A stretch of 35,062 nt of DNA from B120-G9 sp034659895 (GCA_034659895.1 JAYEIF010000229.1:1-35062); one strand, 5' to 3'. Counted from the first letter of the stretch, positions 1 through 8,814 are shown. Notes: generated by a model from the letters alone, not told the origin. Numbers and translations are program-made.

Positions 1-1
1 G

Positions 2-1828
2 AAGAAAGGTCGCCATTCCGGTTTTTTGCCATTCCGAATTGGTAACTTTGAGCGCGGTGATAGGTATATCAATGATGTTGGTTATTACTGGGCTATCTCT
101 GATTACTGGGATTGGTTAGGTGCGCTGGATTATCATGAAAAGAATCGCACAATCACTATTAAAAATCGTATTAATTTTGCTAAACGATATGTACTCGACG
201 GTTATTTAAATGTCGAATATCGTCGCAAAAGCAGCTACAATTCTGGTCTGGCGAATGAGCAACAGCAACGCAGTTATTCTATACAAGGAGCATACAATCA
301 CAAAATCACTCCATCCTTTGAGATTAAAGCAAATGGAAGCTACGTTTCAAGTTCATCATATTATACCGAGTATTCAAATAATCTTGATGAACGATTAAAT
401 CGCGAGATTCGCTCAAAAGCCAATTTTTCCAAACAATTCGGCAAGAGTATTTCTCTATCCGGCAGTTTCAGACATATTGTGAATCTTGATAGTAAAACAA
501 GAACTGACCAGATTCCAAATATGTCTCTTTCATTACCGCCAATATGGATTTTTGGGAGTGGCTCGAAAGATGAAAATGGTCAGAATGTGCAGAAGTGGTA
601 TAACAGATTTATATTCCGCTATGGACCATCCCTGAATAATTTCTCCAATCGTGTAACTCTGGATTCGAAATCTTATGTTAAACAGATTGACGATGGAGAA
701 GGGGGGCTAAAAGACACCACTATCACCGAGACAGTTTCATATCGTAGTCGCAAGAAATATTCAAAGATTAATCATAATCCCAGCTTGTCATTGCCAACAA
801 TCAAACCATTTAAGTATATCAATATCGTCCCCAATTTTCATTATAGCGAAACTTGGATTAAAATATGGGACACTGATCAGTCGAGAGAAGATTCAATTGA
901 TGCATCCAATGTTTACAGAACATATTCCTATGGTGGAGGGGTTAGTATGAACACTAATCTTTATGGTAAAATCTATCCAAACATTGGTAATTTGATTGGT
1001 TTACGCCATGTATTGTCCCCATCAGTGGGCTGGGGCTGGTCACCGGATATCCAAAAACATCCCGAAATACGATCGTTTGCAGGCGGTGGAGCGTCAAGTG
1101 GAAAGAGTTCCTCTATGAACATTGGTTTGAAGAATGTCTTTCAAGCCAAAGTGAAAAAGGGTGAGGGAGAGGCCAATCTGGATCTTCTTTCTATCAATTC
1201 CAGTTTCAGCTATAATTTCGAGGCGGAAGATAAACCACTTTCGAACATGTCTACAAGTTTCAACACTAGCTCGGTGCCAGGCATTACTCTCAGGGGTAAT
1301 CTGGTTCATACTTTTTATGATACGGAAACTAACGAGGAAAAGCTTTTCTCGCCCACACTATTAAGCTCCAAATTTAGTGTCAATTTCAATTTAACAGGAA
1401 AAACCTTCTTGTTTGACGATGCTGCGGGTGTTATTCCACATGGAGAGGATTCTTCTTCTCAAGTAGCATCATCAGGAGGAAAACATGGTTGGAATCTTTC
1501 TGTAGCATACAGTTTTCGCGAATCCGGACTTAATGATCCCAATACTTCATATAGTAAATCGAATCTTGTTAGTATAACTTTAGGATTCAACTTAACACCA
1601 AAAACCACAGTGTCTTACAGCCAGCAATATGATTTCGAACGAGACCTTACAGTCAATAACAGAGTAAGTATTGTGCGCAAGCTTCATTGTTGGGCAGGTA
1701 GTCTTTACTGGGTGCCAATTGGTTCAAACCGTGGTTTTGGCTTTAAGCTTAATGTTATTGATATACCGGATATTAAAATTGACAGTAACCATGACACTTT
1801 CAAGACAAGCTCATTTAACCGTTTCTGA
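2..1828 (+). CDS. lptD: LptD-like LPS-assembly outer-membrane protein, 5' truncated by window edge
   Basis: The frame is open from the window edge, so the TTG at 26 is not a real start. About 608 C-terminal residues are present, ending at TGA 1826-1828. The visible N-terminus (SGFLPFRIGN, then YYWAISDYWDW about 25 residues later) matches the motif that opens the beta-barrel domain of LptD/OstA proteins, especially the divergent Bacteroidota type. The rest is alternating aromatic/polar beta-strand sequence rich in Ser, Asn and Tyr, ending in an aromatic residue (SSFNRF), as expected of an outer-membrane barrel. LptD inserts lipopolysaccharide into the outer leaflet of the outer membrane together with the lipoprotein LptE. 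The N-terminal periplasmic OstA domain would lie left of the window. The LptD assignment is good but rests on a divergent family; another large outer-membrane barrel is the alternative. Confidence 0.72.
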   Translation, partial: KKGRHSGFLPFRIGNFERGDRYINDVGYYWAISDYWDWLGALDYHEKNRTITIKNRINFAKRYVLDGYLNVEYRRKSSYNSGLANEQQQRSYSIQGAYNHKITPSFEIKANGSYVSSSSYYTEYSNNLDERLNREIRSKANFSKQFGKSISLSGSFRHIVNLDSKTRTDQIPNMSLSLPPIWIFGSGSKDENGQNVQKWYNRFIFRYGPSLNNFSNRVTLDSKSYVKQIDDGEGGLKDTTITETVSYRSRKKYSKINHNPSLSLPTIKPFKYINIVPNFHYSETWIKIWDTDQSREDSIDASNVYRTYSYGGGVSMNTNLYGKIYPNIGNLIGLRHVLSPSVGWGWSPDIQKHPEIRSFAGGGASSGKSSSMNIGLKNVFQAKVKKGEGEANLDLLSINSSFSYNFEAEDKPLSNMSTSFNTSSVPGITLRGNLVHTFYDTETNEEKLFSPTLLSSKFSVNFNLTGKTFLFDDAAGVIPHGEDSSSQVASSGGKHGWNLSVAYSFRESGLNDPNTSYSKSNLVSITLGFNLTPKTTVSYSQQYDFERDLTVNNRVSIVRKLHCWAGSLYWVPIGSNRGFGFKLNVIDIPDIKIDSNHDTFKTSSFNRF

Positions 1829-1881
1829 TTCGAAAAAGCCTAAAGATAAGCGTTTTTTACTAATAGCTACTATTGTTTTAG

Positions 1882-1910
1882 TTGACTTTATTGCAATAAA
1901 TCGATAATTC
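1882..1910 (+). promoter_or_regulatory. Possible sigma-70-type promoter for the HU gene
   Basis: TTGACT at 1882-1887 resembles a -35 box. It is followed by GATAAT (1903-1908, 15-base spacer) or TAATTC (1905-1910, 17-base spacer) as a -10 box. It lies about 55 bases upstream of the HU start in the short AT-rich gap after lptD. The HU gene has its own terminator, which supports an independent transcript. This is a by-eye consensus match only. Confidence 0.35.
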
Positions 1911-1949
1911 AAAAATGAAAGTATGAAGAACCCAAACCTTTATTAACTT

Positions 1950-1957
1950 AAGGAGAG
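1950..1957 (+). promoter_or_regulatory. Shine-Dalgarno site that decides the HU start
   Basis: AAGGAGAG directly abuts the first ATG (1958), which would leave no spacer. The second in-frame ATG (1964) has a 6-base spacer, so translation most likely begins there. Confidence 0.75.
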
Positions 1958-1963
1958 ATGACG

Positions 1964-2239
1964 ATGACGAAAGAAGAGATGATTGCTCACATGGCTGAGA
2001 ACTCTGGTATCACCAAGAAGCAAGCGATGACCGCTCTTGATGCATTCATGGATGGTATCACAAACCAATTGCAAAAGGATACCAAGGTTAGTTTTTCTGG
2101 CTTTGGAACATTTTCGGTGTCACATCGCAAGGCGCGTGCTGGACGCAACCCACAAACCGGTGCTACAATTAATATCCCAGCCACAAAAGTTCCTGTATTC
2201 AAAGCTGGCAAACGGTTAAAAGAGGCAATACGGAAATAA
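1964..2239 (+). CDS. hup: HU-family histone-like DNA-binding protein
   Basis: This 91-residue protein matches the whole length of HU/IHF subunits. It has an N-terminal helical dimerisation part (MTKEEMIAHMAENSGITKKQ), the strand motif VSFSGFGTFSVSHRKARAGRNPQTG that leads into the DNA-binding arm, and the arm with its conserved proline in INIPATKVPVFKAG. HU dimers bend and compact DNA without strong sequence preference, in the nucleoid. IHF subunits are similar, but the generic arm and single gene favour HU. The start at 1964 is chosen over 1958 because of the Shine-Dalgarno spacing. The gene has a candidate promoter upstream and a strong terminator downstream, so it is probably a monocistronic, highly expressed unit. 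Confidence 0.95.
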   Translation: MTKEEMIAHMAENSGITKKQAMTALDAFMDGITNQLQKDTKVSFSGFGTFSVSHRKARAGRNPQTGATINIPATKVPVFKAGKRLKEAIRK

Positions 2240-2261
2240 TATTCTGAATCAATAGAACCTC

Positions 2262-2290
2262 GGCAGGGGCGAAGGTCCCTGCCTTTTTTT
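2262..2290 (+). terminator. Rho-independent terminator after HU
   Basis: A GC-rich 7-bp stem (GGCAGGG at 2262-2268 with CCCTGCC at 2277-2283) and an 8-base loop are followed directly by seven T residues (2284-2290). It sits 22 bases after the HU stop codon and separates HU from the ftsK operon. Confidence 0.92.
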
Positions 2291-2338
2291 ACCTGACACC
2301 GAATGAAATGACATAACGCAAGTTTTTTTGAGAAATTT

Positions 2339-4654
2339 ATGGCCAAAAAGAAAACTAAAAAAAAGAAATCCAAACATATTAGCCGAACCAGACAAGCAAC
2401 TGGTATAGTTTTGCTTCTACTGTCAATTTTGTTGTTGATAGCACTGGTGTCCCATAACGGTCTTGATGATCGACGCATTCGAGGTGAGATCGACAGCAAC
2501 GTTAATTTATTCGATATTCAATTTAGAAATCAGGCTGGTATGATTGGTGCGTATTTGGCTTTTATTTGCACATTACTGATGGGATGGTTAGCTTTTTTTC
2601 TACCGATTGGACTTGCCATTTCAGCATTGAGACTGTTTGCTCGTAAACTATCCCAGCGTTTGCGATTTGCTGCCACATTACTGTTTAGTATTGGTTTACT
2701 TGGGACAATGTTGTTTAATGTCCATCTATTGATTCAGAGATCCCTTGTCGTCTCCAACGATATTACAGGTGGTTACATTGGCGAAAAATCAACCCTGTTT
2801 TCCATCAAACTTTTTGGAGAACTCGGATCATATGTCATTCTTGGCGGCTTTGTTGTTCTCATTATGATTTTGTATACTTCAGTGTCGGGGATACTCTCTA
2901 TTCGGATATCATTACCAGATATAAGCATATTTCGTGCTGTTGGTAAATTACTAAAGAGTGGTTTTATCTGGTTCTTTTCTTTCAAGTGGTTGGTCAATTT
3001 ATTCAAAAGCCAGCGCAGTGAAGAAGACAAGAATTATAACCAAATGGAATCCGCCGAGGAATTAAAGACCCCTGGCGATATTCCCTTGCCAGAAGAATCA
3101 ACAGAACCAGATAAATCAGAGGATTTCGAACATTCAGTTAAATCTCAAGACACATATTCTGAAACAGCTAAAAAGGTTCAGGTAGAAACGATGGATTATA
3201 GCTACCCGACGGTTAACCTGTTGATTGATAATCCACAACCAGAGTCTTCTATAGTTGAAGAAGAACTTAAATTCACTTCTCGGATGCTTAAAGAGACACT
3301 TGAAACATTTGGCGTAATAGTTGAAGGAGAAATTGAACGTTTCCCTGGGCCTGTGATCACGCGATATGAGTTTAAACCGGGAGCTGGTATCAAAGTAAGC
3401 CAGATAGTCAATCTCTCAGATGACCTGGCTCTGGCACTTAAAGCAAAGCGAATACGCATTGTAGCTCCAATACCAGGCAAAGCGGCTGTTGGAGTTGAAA
3501 TACCAAACCGCAAAGCACAAATTGTATATCTGCGTGACATTATCAAATCCCCACAATTTTCTGACGCTAATCTGCAATTACCATTAGCACTTGGGAAAAC
3601 AACCTCTGGTCAACCATACGTAACTGACATAGCAAAATTACCTCACTTGCTAATAGCTGGCGCTACTGGTTCAGGTAAATCAGTTTGTATCAACAACATT
3701 ATTACATCGTTGATGTATCGTCTTCATCCACATCAGATTCGGTTTATAATGATTGACCCAAAGATGCTTGAATTAACGACCTATTCCAATATTCCGCATC
3801 TTGGCAGACCAGTTGTAACAAATCCGAAACGAGCGGAAAAGGTGTTGGCAGATGTGGTGGTTGAAATGGAAAGTCGTTATCGTACGCTTGCTAATGCTTC
3901 AGTGCGTAATATCAGTGATTACAACAAAAAACAGGAATCACTCGAGAACCAGTTACCATATATTGTGATAATTGTTGACGAACTTGCCGATTTGATGATG
4001 TCAACAAACTCATCTAAAACGGAACTGCTTATCACACGTTTGGCACAGATGGCTCGAGCAGTCGGAATTCACCTTGTGTTGGCAACCCAGCGTCCCTCGG
4101 TAGATGTAATCACTGGTTTAATAAAGGCAAATTTTCCAGCTCGGATAGCTTTTCAAGTATCACAGAAAGTTGACTCGCGCACCATTATAGATGCAAATGG
4201 CGCCGAGAAGCTCCTTGGGAATGGGGACATGCTGTTTTTGTATCCCGGACAGCCCGAACCAATCAGATTACACGGAGCGTTTCTTAGAAATGAAGAAACC
4301 GAACGCATTGTTGGATACATCAAAGAACAAGGTTTGCCAATGTTAGCTCTGAAGAACATTTCCCAAAATAGTGGGAAGACAACTGATGTTGAAATTGATT
4401 TCGGCGATCCATTGTTCAGAGAAGCTTGCGAGGTAGTAATTCGTCATAAACAGGGCTCTGTTTCACTCTTACAACGACGGTTAGGTATCGGTTATCAGCG
4501 TGCGGCTCGACTGATAGACAAACTTGAGAAAGCTGGGATTGTGTCAACATTTGATGGTTCTAAAGCAAGAGATGTCCTTGTTGATGAAGTATACATCAAT
4601 AATCTTTTTCAAAATGCAGGGCAGATACCGGTTACCGATGGAGAATCAAACTAA
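2339..4654 (+). CDS. ftsK: DNA translocase FtsK/SpoIIIE
   Basis: A 771-residue septal DNA pump that moves and sorts chromosome termini during division, acting at the inner membrane. A lysine-rich N-terminus (residues 1-19) precedes about four membrane segments (roughly 21-38, 67-97, 109-132, 162-187). A charged linker follows (about 225-300) and then the RecA-like motor. Walker A is GATGSGKS at 441-448 and Walker B is IVIIVDELAD near 541-550. The C-terminal winged-helix gamma domain (about 683-755, with HKQGSVSLLQRRLGIGYQRA) is the part that in known FtsK proteins reads polar KOPS/SRS sites and contacts XerD. The linker is short compared with E. coli FtsK, as in most other phyla. The Shine-Dalgarno site is weak. 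The next gene is lolA, the same order as in many Gram-negative bacteria. Confidence 0.96.
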   Translation: MAKKKTKKKKSKHISRTRQATGIVLLLLSILLLIALVSHNGLDDRRIRGEIDSNVNLFDIQFRNQAGMIGAYLAFICTLLMGWLAFFLPIGLAISALRLFARKLSQRLRFAATLLFSIGLLGTMLFNVHLLIQRSLVVSNDITGGYIGEKSTLFSIKLFGELGSYVILGGFVVLIMILYTSVSGILSIRISLPDISIFRAVGKLLKSGFIWFFSFKWLVNLFKSQRSEEDKNYNQMESAEELKTPGDIPLPEESTEPDKSEDFEHSVKSQDTYSETAKKVQVETMDYSYPTVNLLIDNPQPESSIVEEELKFTSRMLKETLETFGVIVEGEIERFPGPVITRYEFKPGAGIKVSQIVNLSDDLALALKAKRIRIVAPIPGKAAVGVEIPNRKAQIVYLRDIIKSPQFSDANLQLPLALGKTTSGQPYVTDIAKLPHLLIAGATGSGKSVCINNIITSLMYRLHPHQIRFIMIDPKMLELTTYSNIPHLGRPVVTNPKRAEKVLADVVVEMESRYRTLANASVRNISDYNKKQESLENQLPYIVIIVDELADLMMSTNSSKTELLITRLAQMARAVGIHLVLATQRPSVDVITGLIKANFPARIAFQVSQKVDSRTIIDANGAEKLLGNGDMLFLYPGQPEPIRLHGAFLRNEETERIVGYIKEQGLPMLALKNISQNSGKTTDVEIDFGDPLFREACEVVIRHKQGSVSLLQRRLGIGYQRAARLIDKLEKAGIVSTFDGSKARDVLVDEVYINNLFQNAGQIPVTDGESN

Positions 4655-4684
4655 GACAGTGGTTTTGCGTATAACTATATTGCT

Positions 4685-5305
4685 ATGAAAAATACAGTTG
4701 TCGTATTGATTTCAGTGATTCTGGCTGTTTCCATTACAGTAAGCTCCGGGATAAATAATCCCGACGTGTTCGAACTTATTAAAGCAGATCTTGGTCAGGC
4801 TGTATGTGTTAGATTTGAAATTCTCACAACTATCGAATCCACAGTTTTTGACGTTGTCGATTCTGCAAAAGGATTAGCTGTTATTGCGGCTGATGGTCGC
4901 TTCAATGTGATTATCGGTCAGGATCAATACATTTATGATTCTAAACATCTTTTTTCATACTCTAAAATAAACAATCAGGTAATAGTGGAAACCCCGACTG
5001 ACAGCGAAACTGTGATGGGTGATATTTCATTTATTACAAACATCGATGAGTGGTACCACACGCGGGTTGTAATGCGGAACAAACAATATCGATTAGTGAG
5101 GAAGGACTCATTATCCTCTGACATACCGGATTCTATGACTGTGTATGTGTCAGAATCATCAAAGAACATTGATAGTCTGATTTTCTTTGATATCAATGAT
5201 GATCGCAATGTAATATACTTTTCGAGTCAAAATCTTTCCGATACTTGTGATGAACAATTATTTGTGCCTTCATTTCCAGATTCCACAGATATTGTCCGGT
5301 TCTGA
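4685..5305 (+). CDS. lolA: LolA-like outer-membrane lipoprotein carrier
   Basis: A 206-residue exported protein with an N-terminal hydrophobic signal segment (about residues 4-21). LolA is a periplasmic chaperone that receives lipoproteins from the LolCDE transporter and carries them to the outer membrane. The middle (GRFNVIIGQDQYIYDSKHLF then SYSKINNQVIVE) has the LolA pattern of a substrate-binding strand followed by a 'dG..lw.Yd....qv' stretch. The C-terminus (FVPSFPDSTDIVRF) has the typical final strand. Overall similarity is low, as usual for LolA outside Proteobacteria, so the call leans on domain pattern and on its position directly after ftsK. It starts 30 bases after the ftsK stop, and rimO follows 8 bases after its own stop. 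Confidence 0.75.
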   Translation: MKNTVVVLISVILAVSITVSSGINNPDVFELIKADLGQAVCVRFEILTTIESTVFDVVDSAKGLAVIAADGRFNVIIGQDQYIYDSKHLFSYSKINNQVIVETPTDSETVMGDISFITNIDEWYHTRVVMRNKQYRLVRKDSLSSDIPDSMTVYVSESSKNIDSLIFFDINDDRNVIYFSSQNLSDTCDEQLFVPSFPDSTDIVRF

Positions 5306-5313
5306 ACTCTCTG

Positions 5314-6636
5314 ATGAAATTCTACATACACAAGTTAGGTTGCCCTAAAAACGACGTTGATGCCGATTACATTATCGCACGATTGCAATCTGAAGGGCAT
5401 AATTATCTTCCTATCTCTGAAGAAGCCGAGGTAATTATTATCAATACCTGCGGTTTTATCCTTCCTGCTAAAGAGGAATCGATTGATGCAATTCTACAAT
5501 TTGCTCAGTTAAAAACGGAAGGGATAGTTCAGAAGTTATTTGTAACCGGTTGTCTATCGCAACGATACGGAGAGAAGTTGCTTGCAGATATTCCTGAACT
5601 TGATGGAGCTTTTGGGCTTGGAGAACTCGATTCATTGGCTAAGTCGATGAGTGAATCTGTCTCAAATCGTTCATTTATTTATGTGGACCCACACAAAATG
5701 CGATATCTTGATTGGAAGCAGCGCTTTATATCTGACGATTATCCTTATGCATACCTTAAAATTGCAGATGGCTGTAATCGTCGTTGCACATTTTGTGCCA
5801 TTCCTTCAATACGTGGTCGCTATCGAAGCCGAACTATGGATTCAATTTTCAAGGAAGCTCGCTTTCTTGTTGAAAATGGCAAAAGGGAGTTAATCCTTGT
5901 TTCGCAGGAAGCTACAAGTTGGGGAAACGACTTAGATGGAAAAACGAAACTAACCAATCTTTTGCGGAAGCTCAACAATCTCGAAGGATTAGAGTGGATT
6001 CGGATAATGTATTTACATCCGAGCGGTATGAACCAAGAGCTTCTTGACTATATGGCTAACGACAATAAGACTCTGGCTTATTTTGATTTGCCACTTCAGC
6101 ATATTTGTCCGGATATCCTGAAAAATATGGGCAGACCATCTAATCGCAGCTCTATTGAGGACCTCATCAAAAAGATTCATGATTCAGAGGCTGATACAGC
6201 ATTGAGAACTACTTTTATAGTTGGTTTTCCAGGAGAGACAAATAAACATTTTGAAGAGTTGTGTCAATTTGTTAAGGATGTTGAGTTTGACCGAATGGGA
6301 GCATTTGTATTTTCACCAGAAGAGGGAACACCAGCGGCAAATTTGCCCAATCAGGTCCCTGATGACATTAAAGCAGAGCGTCTCGATAGATTAATGATGT
6401 TGCAGCAAGAAATTGCGTTCGCTCGGAATAACTCCTTGATAGGCAAACGACAGGAAGTTATAATTGATACAGTGCATCATGACGGTACCGCAACCGGTCG
6501 TACCCGCTGGGATTGTCCTGAGATTGATCAGGAAGTAGTTGTTAACGGAAGCGGGTTGAAAAATGGATTGGTATGTCAGATGCAAGTTGTCGGTACTGAA
6601 GGCTATGATCTGAGAGGTTTGAAATGCGAGGATTAA
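5314..6636 (+). CDS. rimO: Ribosomal protein S12 methylthiotransferase RimO
   Basis: A 440-residue radical-SAM enzyme that adds a methylthio group to an aspartate of ribosomal protein S12 (Asp88 in E. coli). The N-terminal domain has the three cysteines of the auxiliary iron-sulfur cluster at C10 (LGCPKN), C46 (NTCGF) and C80 (TGCLSQRY). The radical-SAM motif CNRRCTFC supplies C154, C158 and C161. The C-terminal TRAM domain contains GRTRWDCPEID, characteristic of RimO. The LGCPKN signature separates it from the tRNA enzyme MiaB, which has YGCQMN. Length and motifs are complete. It lies between lolA and a lytic transglycosylase in a tightly spaced operon. Confidence 0.96.
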   Translation: MKFYIHKLGCPKNDVDADYIIARLQSEGHNYLPISEEAEVIIINTCGFILPAKEESIDAILQFAQLKTEGIVQKLFVTGCLSQRYGEKLLADIPELDGAFGLGELDSLAKSMSESVSNRSFIYVDPHKMRYLDWKQRFISDDYPYAYLKIADGCNRRCTFCAIPSIRGRYRSRTMDSIFKEARFLVENGKRELILVSQEATSWGNDLDGKTKLTNLLRKLNNLEGLEWIRIMYLHPSGMNQELLDYMANDNKTLAYFDLPLQHICPDILKNMGRPSNRSSIEDLIKKIHDSEADTALRTTFIVGFPGETNKHFEELCQFVKDVEFDRMGAFVFSPEEGTPAANLPNQVPDDIKAERLDRLMMLQQEIAFARNNSLIGKRQEVIIDTVHHDGTATGRTRWDCPEIDQEVVVNGSGLKNGLVCQMQVVGTEGYDLRGLKCED

Positions 6637-6639
6637 TAA

Positions 6640-7284
6640 ATGATCCATTATGAAAAATTAGGCATTTTTCTATCCAAGCCAGTAGCTTTTGTAGTAGTTT
6701 TTATCTATCTGTTGCAATCAGGGTTGACTTTGTACCTTGTGAACGAAAAATATAATCTGGAAAAGCAAATTGCATTTCAACAGGGACGTATCAGAGAACT
6801 AGAGGAAAAACTTCAGGTCTTTAACGCCATTGATGATTTCCAAATTGGATTCAATGATGAAGAAGTCACTCGTTTAGCAGAAGTTATCTATACTGAAAGC
6901 AAAAAGTATCGATATGATCCGTTATTTGTACTGGCTATGATTCTCGCTGAGTCATCATTCAAAAGGGGACAGAAGAGCTCAACAGGCGCTCGAGGACTTA
7001 TGCAAGTTGTACCATTCGTAGGTAGAGACCTGGCTAAGCGCTCAGGAATGGATTGGAAAGGTTCAAAGACGCTTTTTGAGCCTGAAGCTAATATAAAGTT
7101 GGGAACTCTGCACCTTTTTGAACAAGTGCTTAAGTTTGGAAATATAAAAAAGGCACTTGCAGCTTATAATTTGGGAGAGGCTCGTCTTCGAGGAATCATT
7201 AAGCGAGACAAACCAATCCCTCAGAGATATATAAATAAAGTTCTTCATTACTATAAGATGCTTAAGGAGACATATAGGGTTTGA
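6640..7284 (+). CDS. Membrane-anchored lytic transglycosylase (SLT domain)
   Basis: A 214-residue protein with one N-terminal membrane helix (about 10-33), a short heptad-like region (about 37-60) and a C-terminal Slt/MltE-type goose-lysozyme fold. The catalytic glutamate is E104 in AMILAESSF, followed by the signature GARGLMQV and by ALAAYNLG. Such enzymes cleave the glycan strand of peptidoglycan, forming 1,6-anhydro-muramic acid ends. The anchor puts the catalytic domain in the periplasm, held to the inner membrane. A Shine-Dalgarno GAGGA lies within the end of rimO, and the start is 3 bases after the rimO stop. Its own stop overlaps the TTG start of the next gene, which implies coupled translation with the BamD-like lipoprotein. 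Confidence 0.9.
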   Translation: MIHYEKLGIFLSKPVAFVVVFIYLLQSGLTLYLVNEKYNLEKQIAFQQGRIRELEEKLQVFNAIDDFQIGFNDEEVTRLAEVIYTESKKYRYDPLFVLAMILAESSFKRGQKSSTGARGLMQVVPFVGRDLAKRSGMDWKGSKTLFEPEANIKLGTLHLFEQVLKFGNIKKALAAYNLGEARLRGIIKRDKPIPQRYINKVLHYYKMLKETYRV

Positions 7285-8219
7285 AAAAGCTTATTGATAA
7301 TGCAACGTTTCAGATTATGGGTGTAATGTTTATTCTTGCACTCATTGTGTCGTGTGGTACTAACAAGACACTCACCAACCCAACTGCCCGCGAGACTTAT
7401 CAATTCGGAAGGGAAAAATACGACAATAAAAAGTTTATTGATGCGATCGAGAAATTCCAATCGGTTATCTACAATTATCCCGGCGACGCCATTGTTGATA
7501 CTGCTCAGTACTATCTTGGTATGTCTTACTACCACAATGAAGACTATAAACTGGCATCTACTGAGTTCAATCGCTTGGCAATCAATTATCCTTCATCGCC
7601 TTTTTTTGAACGTGCAATCTATATGAAAGCAGTGGCATTATTTGAATCAACACCAGATCATTATGGATTAGATCAAACTGAACTGTATAATGCTATTGAC
7701 CTTTTTGAAGATTTCCTGATAGATTTTCCAGAATCCGATCAGGTTGAAGGTGCGCGTGAGCACTTGTTGGCGGCTCGGACTAGATTAGCAAAGAAATTGT
7801 ACAAAGATGGTATTATCTATGATCACATTAGAGCATATGAATCAGCAAAAATATACTTTCAGAAAGTAATTGATGACTATACTGATACCAAGTTTGTACC
7901 AAATGCTACATATCAATTGGCACTGATGGAATACAAACTAAAAAATTATGAGAAAGCGCGCACTAAGTTTCAGGATTTCATGACAGTATTCCCCAATCAT
8001 GAGTTAGTTTCTGATGTGCGTGAAAAGGTTGTTGAGTCTGCTTTTGAAAAATGCGAGCAGTATCAAAATGATGAGGACAGTTCACGGGCTGTCCCATGCT
8101 GGGAAAAATTCCGAGTGGACTTTCCAAATAGCGACAAATATGAGAAAGCGGGCGAGTATCTTGATGAATTTCAACAGGGAAAGCATCCTGAACCGCAAGA
8201 AGAACATGCCGACCATTGA
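7281..8219 (+). CDS. bamD: BamD/YfiO-like outer-membrane assembly lipoprotein with TPR repeats
   Basis: A 312-residue lipoprotein. The N-terminus MKKLIDN, a hydrophobic stretch and the lipobox IVSC (lipidated cysteine C25) mark a type II signal peptide. The mature part consists of tetratricopeptide repeats of the BamD/YfiO type (ETYQFGREKYDNKKFIDAIE, YYLGMSYYHNEDYKLASTEF, ATYQLALMEYKLKNYEKART). BamD is part of the BAM complex that folds beta-barrels into the outer membrane. The TTG start overlaps the previous TGA (TTGA). It is preferred to the later ATG 7317 because it supplies the positively charged N-region and has AAGGAGA at 7264-7270. The protein is longer than E. coli BamD (about 245 residues); CpoB-like TPR lipoproteins are the alternative. 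Confidence 0.82.
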   Translation: MKKLIDNATFQIMGVMFILALIVSCGTNKTLTNPTARETYQFGREKYDNKKFIDAIEKFQSVIYNYPGDAIVDTAQYYLGMSYYHNEDYKLASTEFNRLAINYPSSPFFERAIYMKAVALFESTPDHYGLDQTELYNAIDLFEDFLIDFPESDQVEGAREHLLAARTRLAKKLYKDGIIYDHIRAYESAKIYFQKVIDDYTDTKFVPNATYQLALMEYKLKNYEKARTKFQDFMTVFPNHELVSDVREKVVESAFEKCEQYQNDEDSSRAVPCWEKFRVDFPNSDKYEKAGEYLDEFQQGKHPEPQEEHADH

Positions 8220-8814
8220 AGAAGGAGATACTTGGGGGATTTTAGGAGGGGGATTTGATCCAATTCACAACGGGCATCTGAATCTTGCAAATGAGATGCT
8301 TATCAAGAAACATCTTTCTGGTGTTTTATTTGTTTTGTCACATCGACACCCGTGCAAAAATCCTGATGAAAACGCTTTATACAATGATAGAGTCGCTATG
8401 CTCAAGCTGGCACTTTCACCCCACGCCAAATTTCATATTTGCGAGATTGAAGCAGAACAGCAGCTGCCTGGATATACTCTTGACACTATCCGTGCTTTGA
8501 AAAGCACATATTCAAAGACAACATTTCGATTCATAATCGGAGCTGATAATCTCTTACATTTGCCATCGTGGTATAAATCTAAAGAACTTGTAAAAGAGGT
8601 CAAATTTTTGGTAGGAGCTCGTCCAAGATTTGAACTTGGAACAAAATGGCAATTTCCAAGCGATAGTATTGATTTAATAACAATCGAGCCGATTGATGTT
8701 TCCTCCAGTATGGTTCGTGGATATATCCGCAATGGTGCATCAGATATGATACTTGACAGGCTGATACCAAGTTCCGTCAAAGAGTATATAATATCGCACA
8801 GGCTCTACTCATGA
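8206..8814 (+). CDS. nadD: Nicotinate-mononucleotide adenylyltransferase NadD
   Basis: A 202-residue cytoplasmic enzyme of NAD synthesis that joins nicotinate mononucleotide and ATP to give deamido-NAD. The nucleotidyltransferase signature GGGFDPIHNGH is near the N-terminus and the second ATP-binding motif, DVSSSMVRGYIRNG, is near the C-terminus, matching the family's ISSTxIR motif. The frame stays open further upstream inside bamD, but family length points to ATG 8206. This overlaps the bamD end by 14 bases. The stop overlaps the polA start (ATGA at 8811-8814), so the two are probably translationally coupled. Confidence 0.94.
   Translation: MPTIEEGDTWGILGGGFDPIHNGHLNLANEMLIKKHLSGVLFVLSHRHPCKNPDENALYNDRVAMLKLALSPHAKFHICEIEAEQQLPGYTLDTIRALKSTYSKTTFRFIIGADNLLHLPSWYKSKELVKEVKFLVGARPRFELGTKWQFPSDSIDLITIEPIDVSSSMVRGYIRNGASDMILDRLIPSSVKEYIISHRLYS

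Noticed and set aside
26..28. TTG as start of the LptD-like gene
   Set aside because: The frame is open to the window edge and already encodes family sequence before it; the gene simply begins outside.
1987..2499. 170-codon open frame on the - strand across HU and the start of ftsK
   Set aside because: It runs antisense to two certain genes, crosses the HU terminator and has no recognisable domain; it is a shadow frame.
5314..6636. MiaB instead of RimO
   Set aside because: LGCPKN at the first cysteine and the GRTRWDCPEID TRAM motif are RimO-like; MiaB has YGCQMN.
8014..8205. Upstream extension of nadD inside bamD
   Set aside because: The extra 64 residues have no NadD similarity and family length fits ATG 8206.
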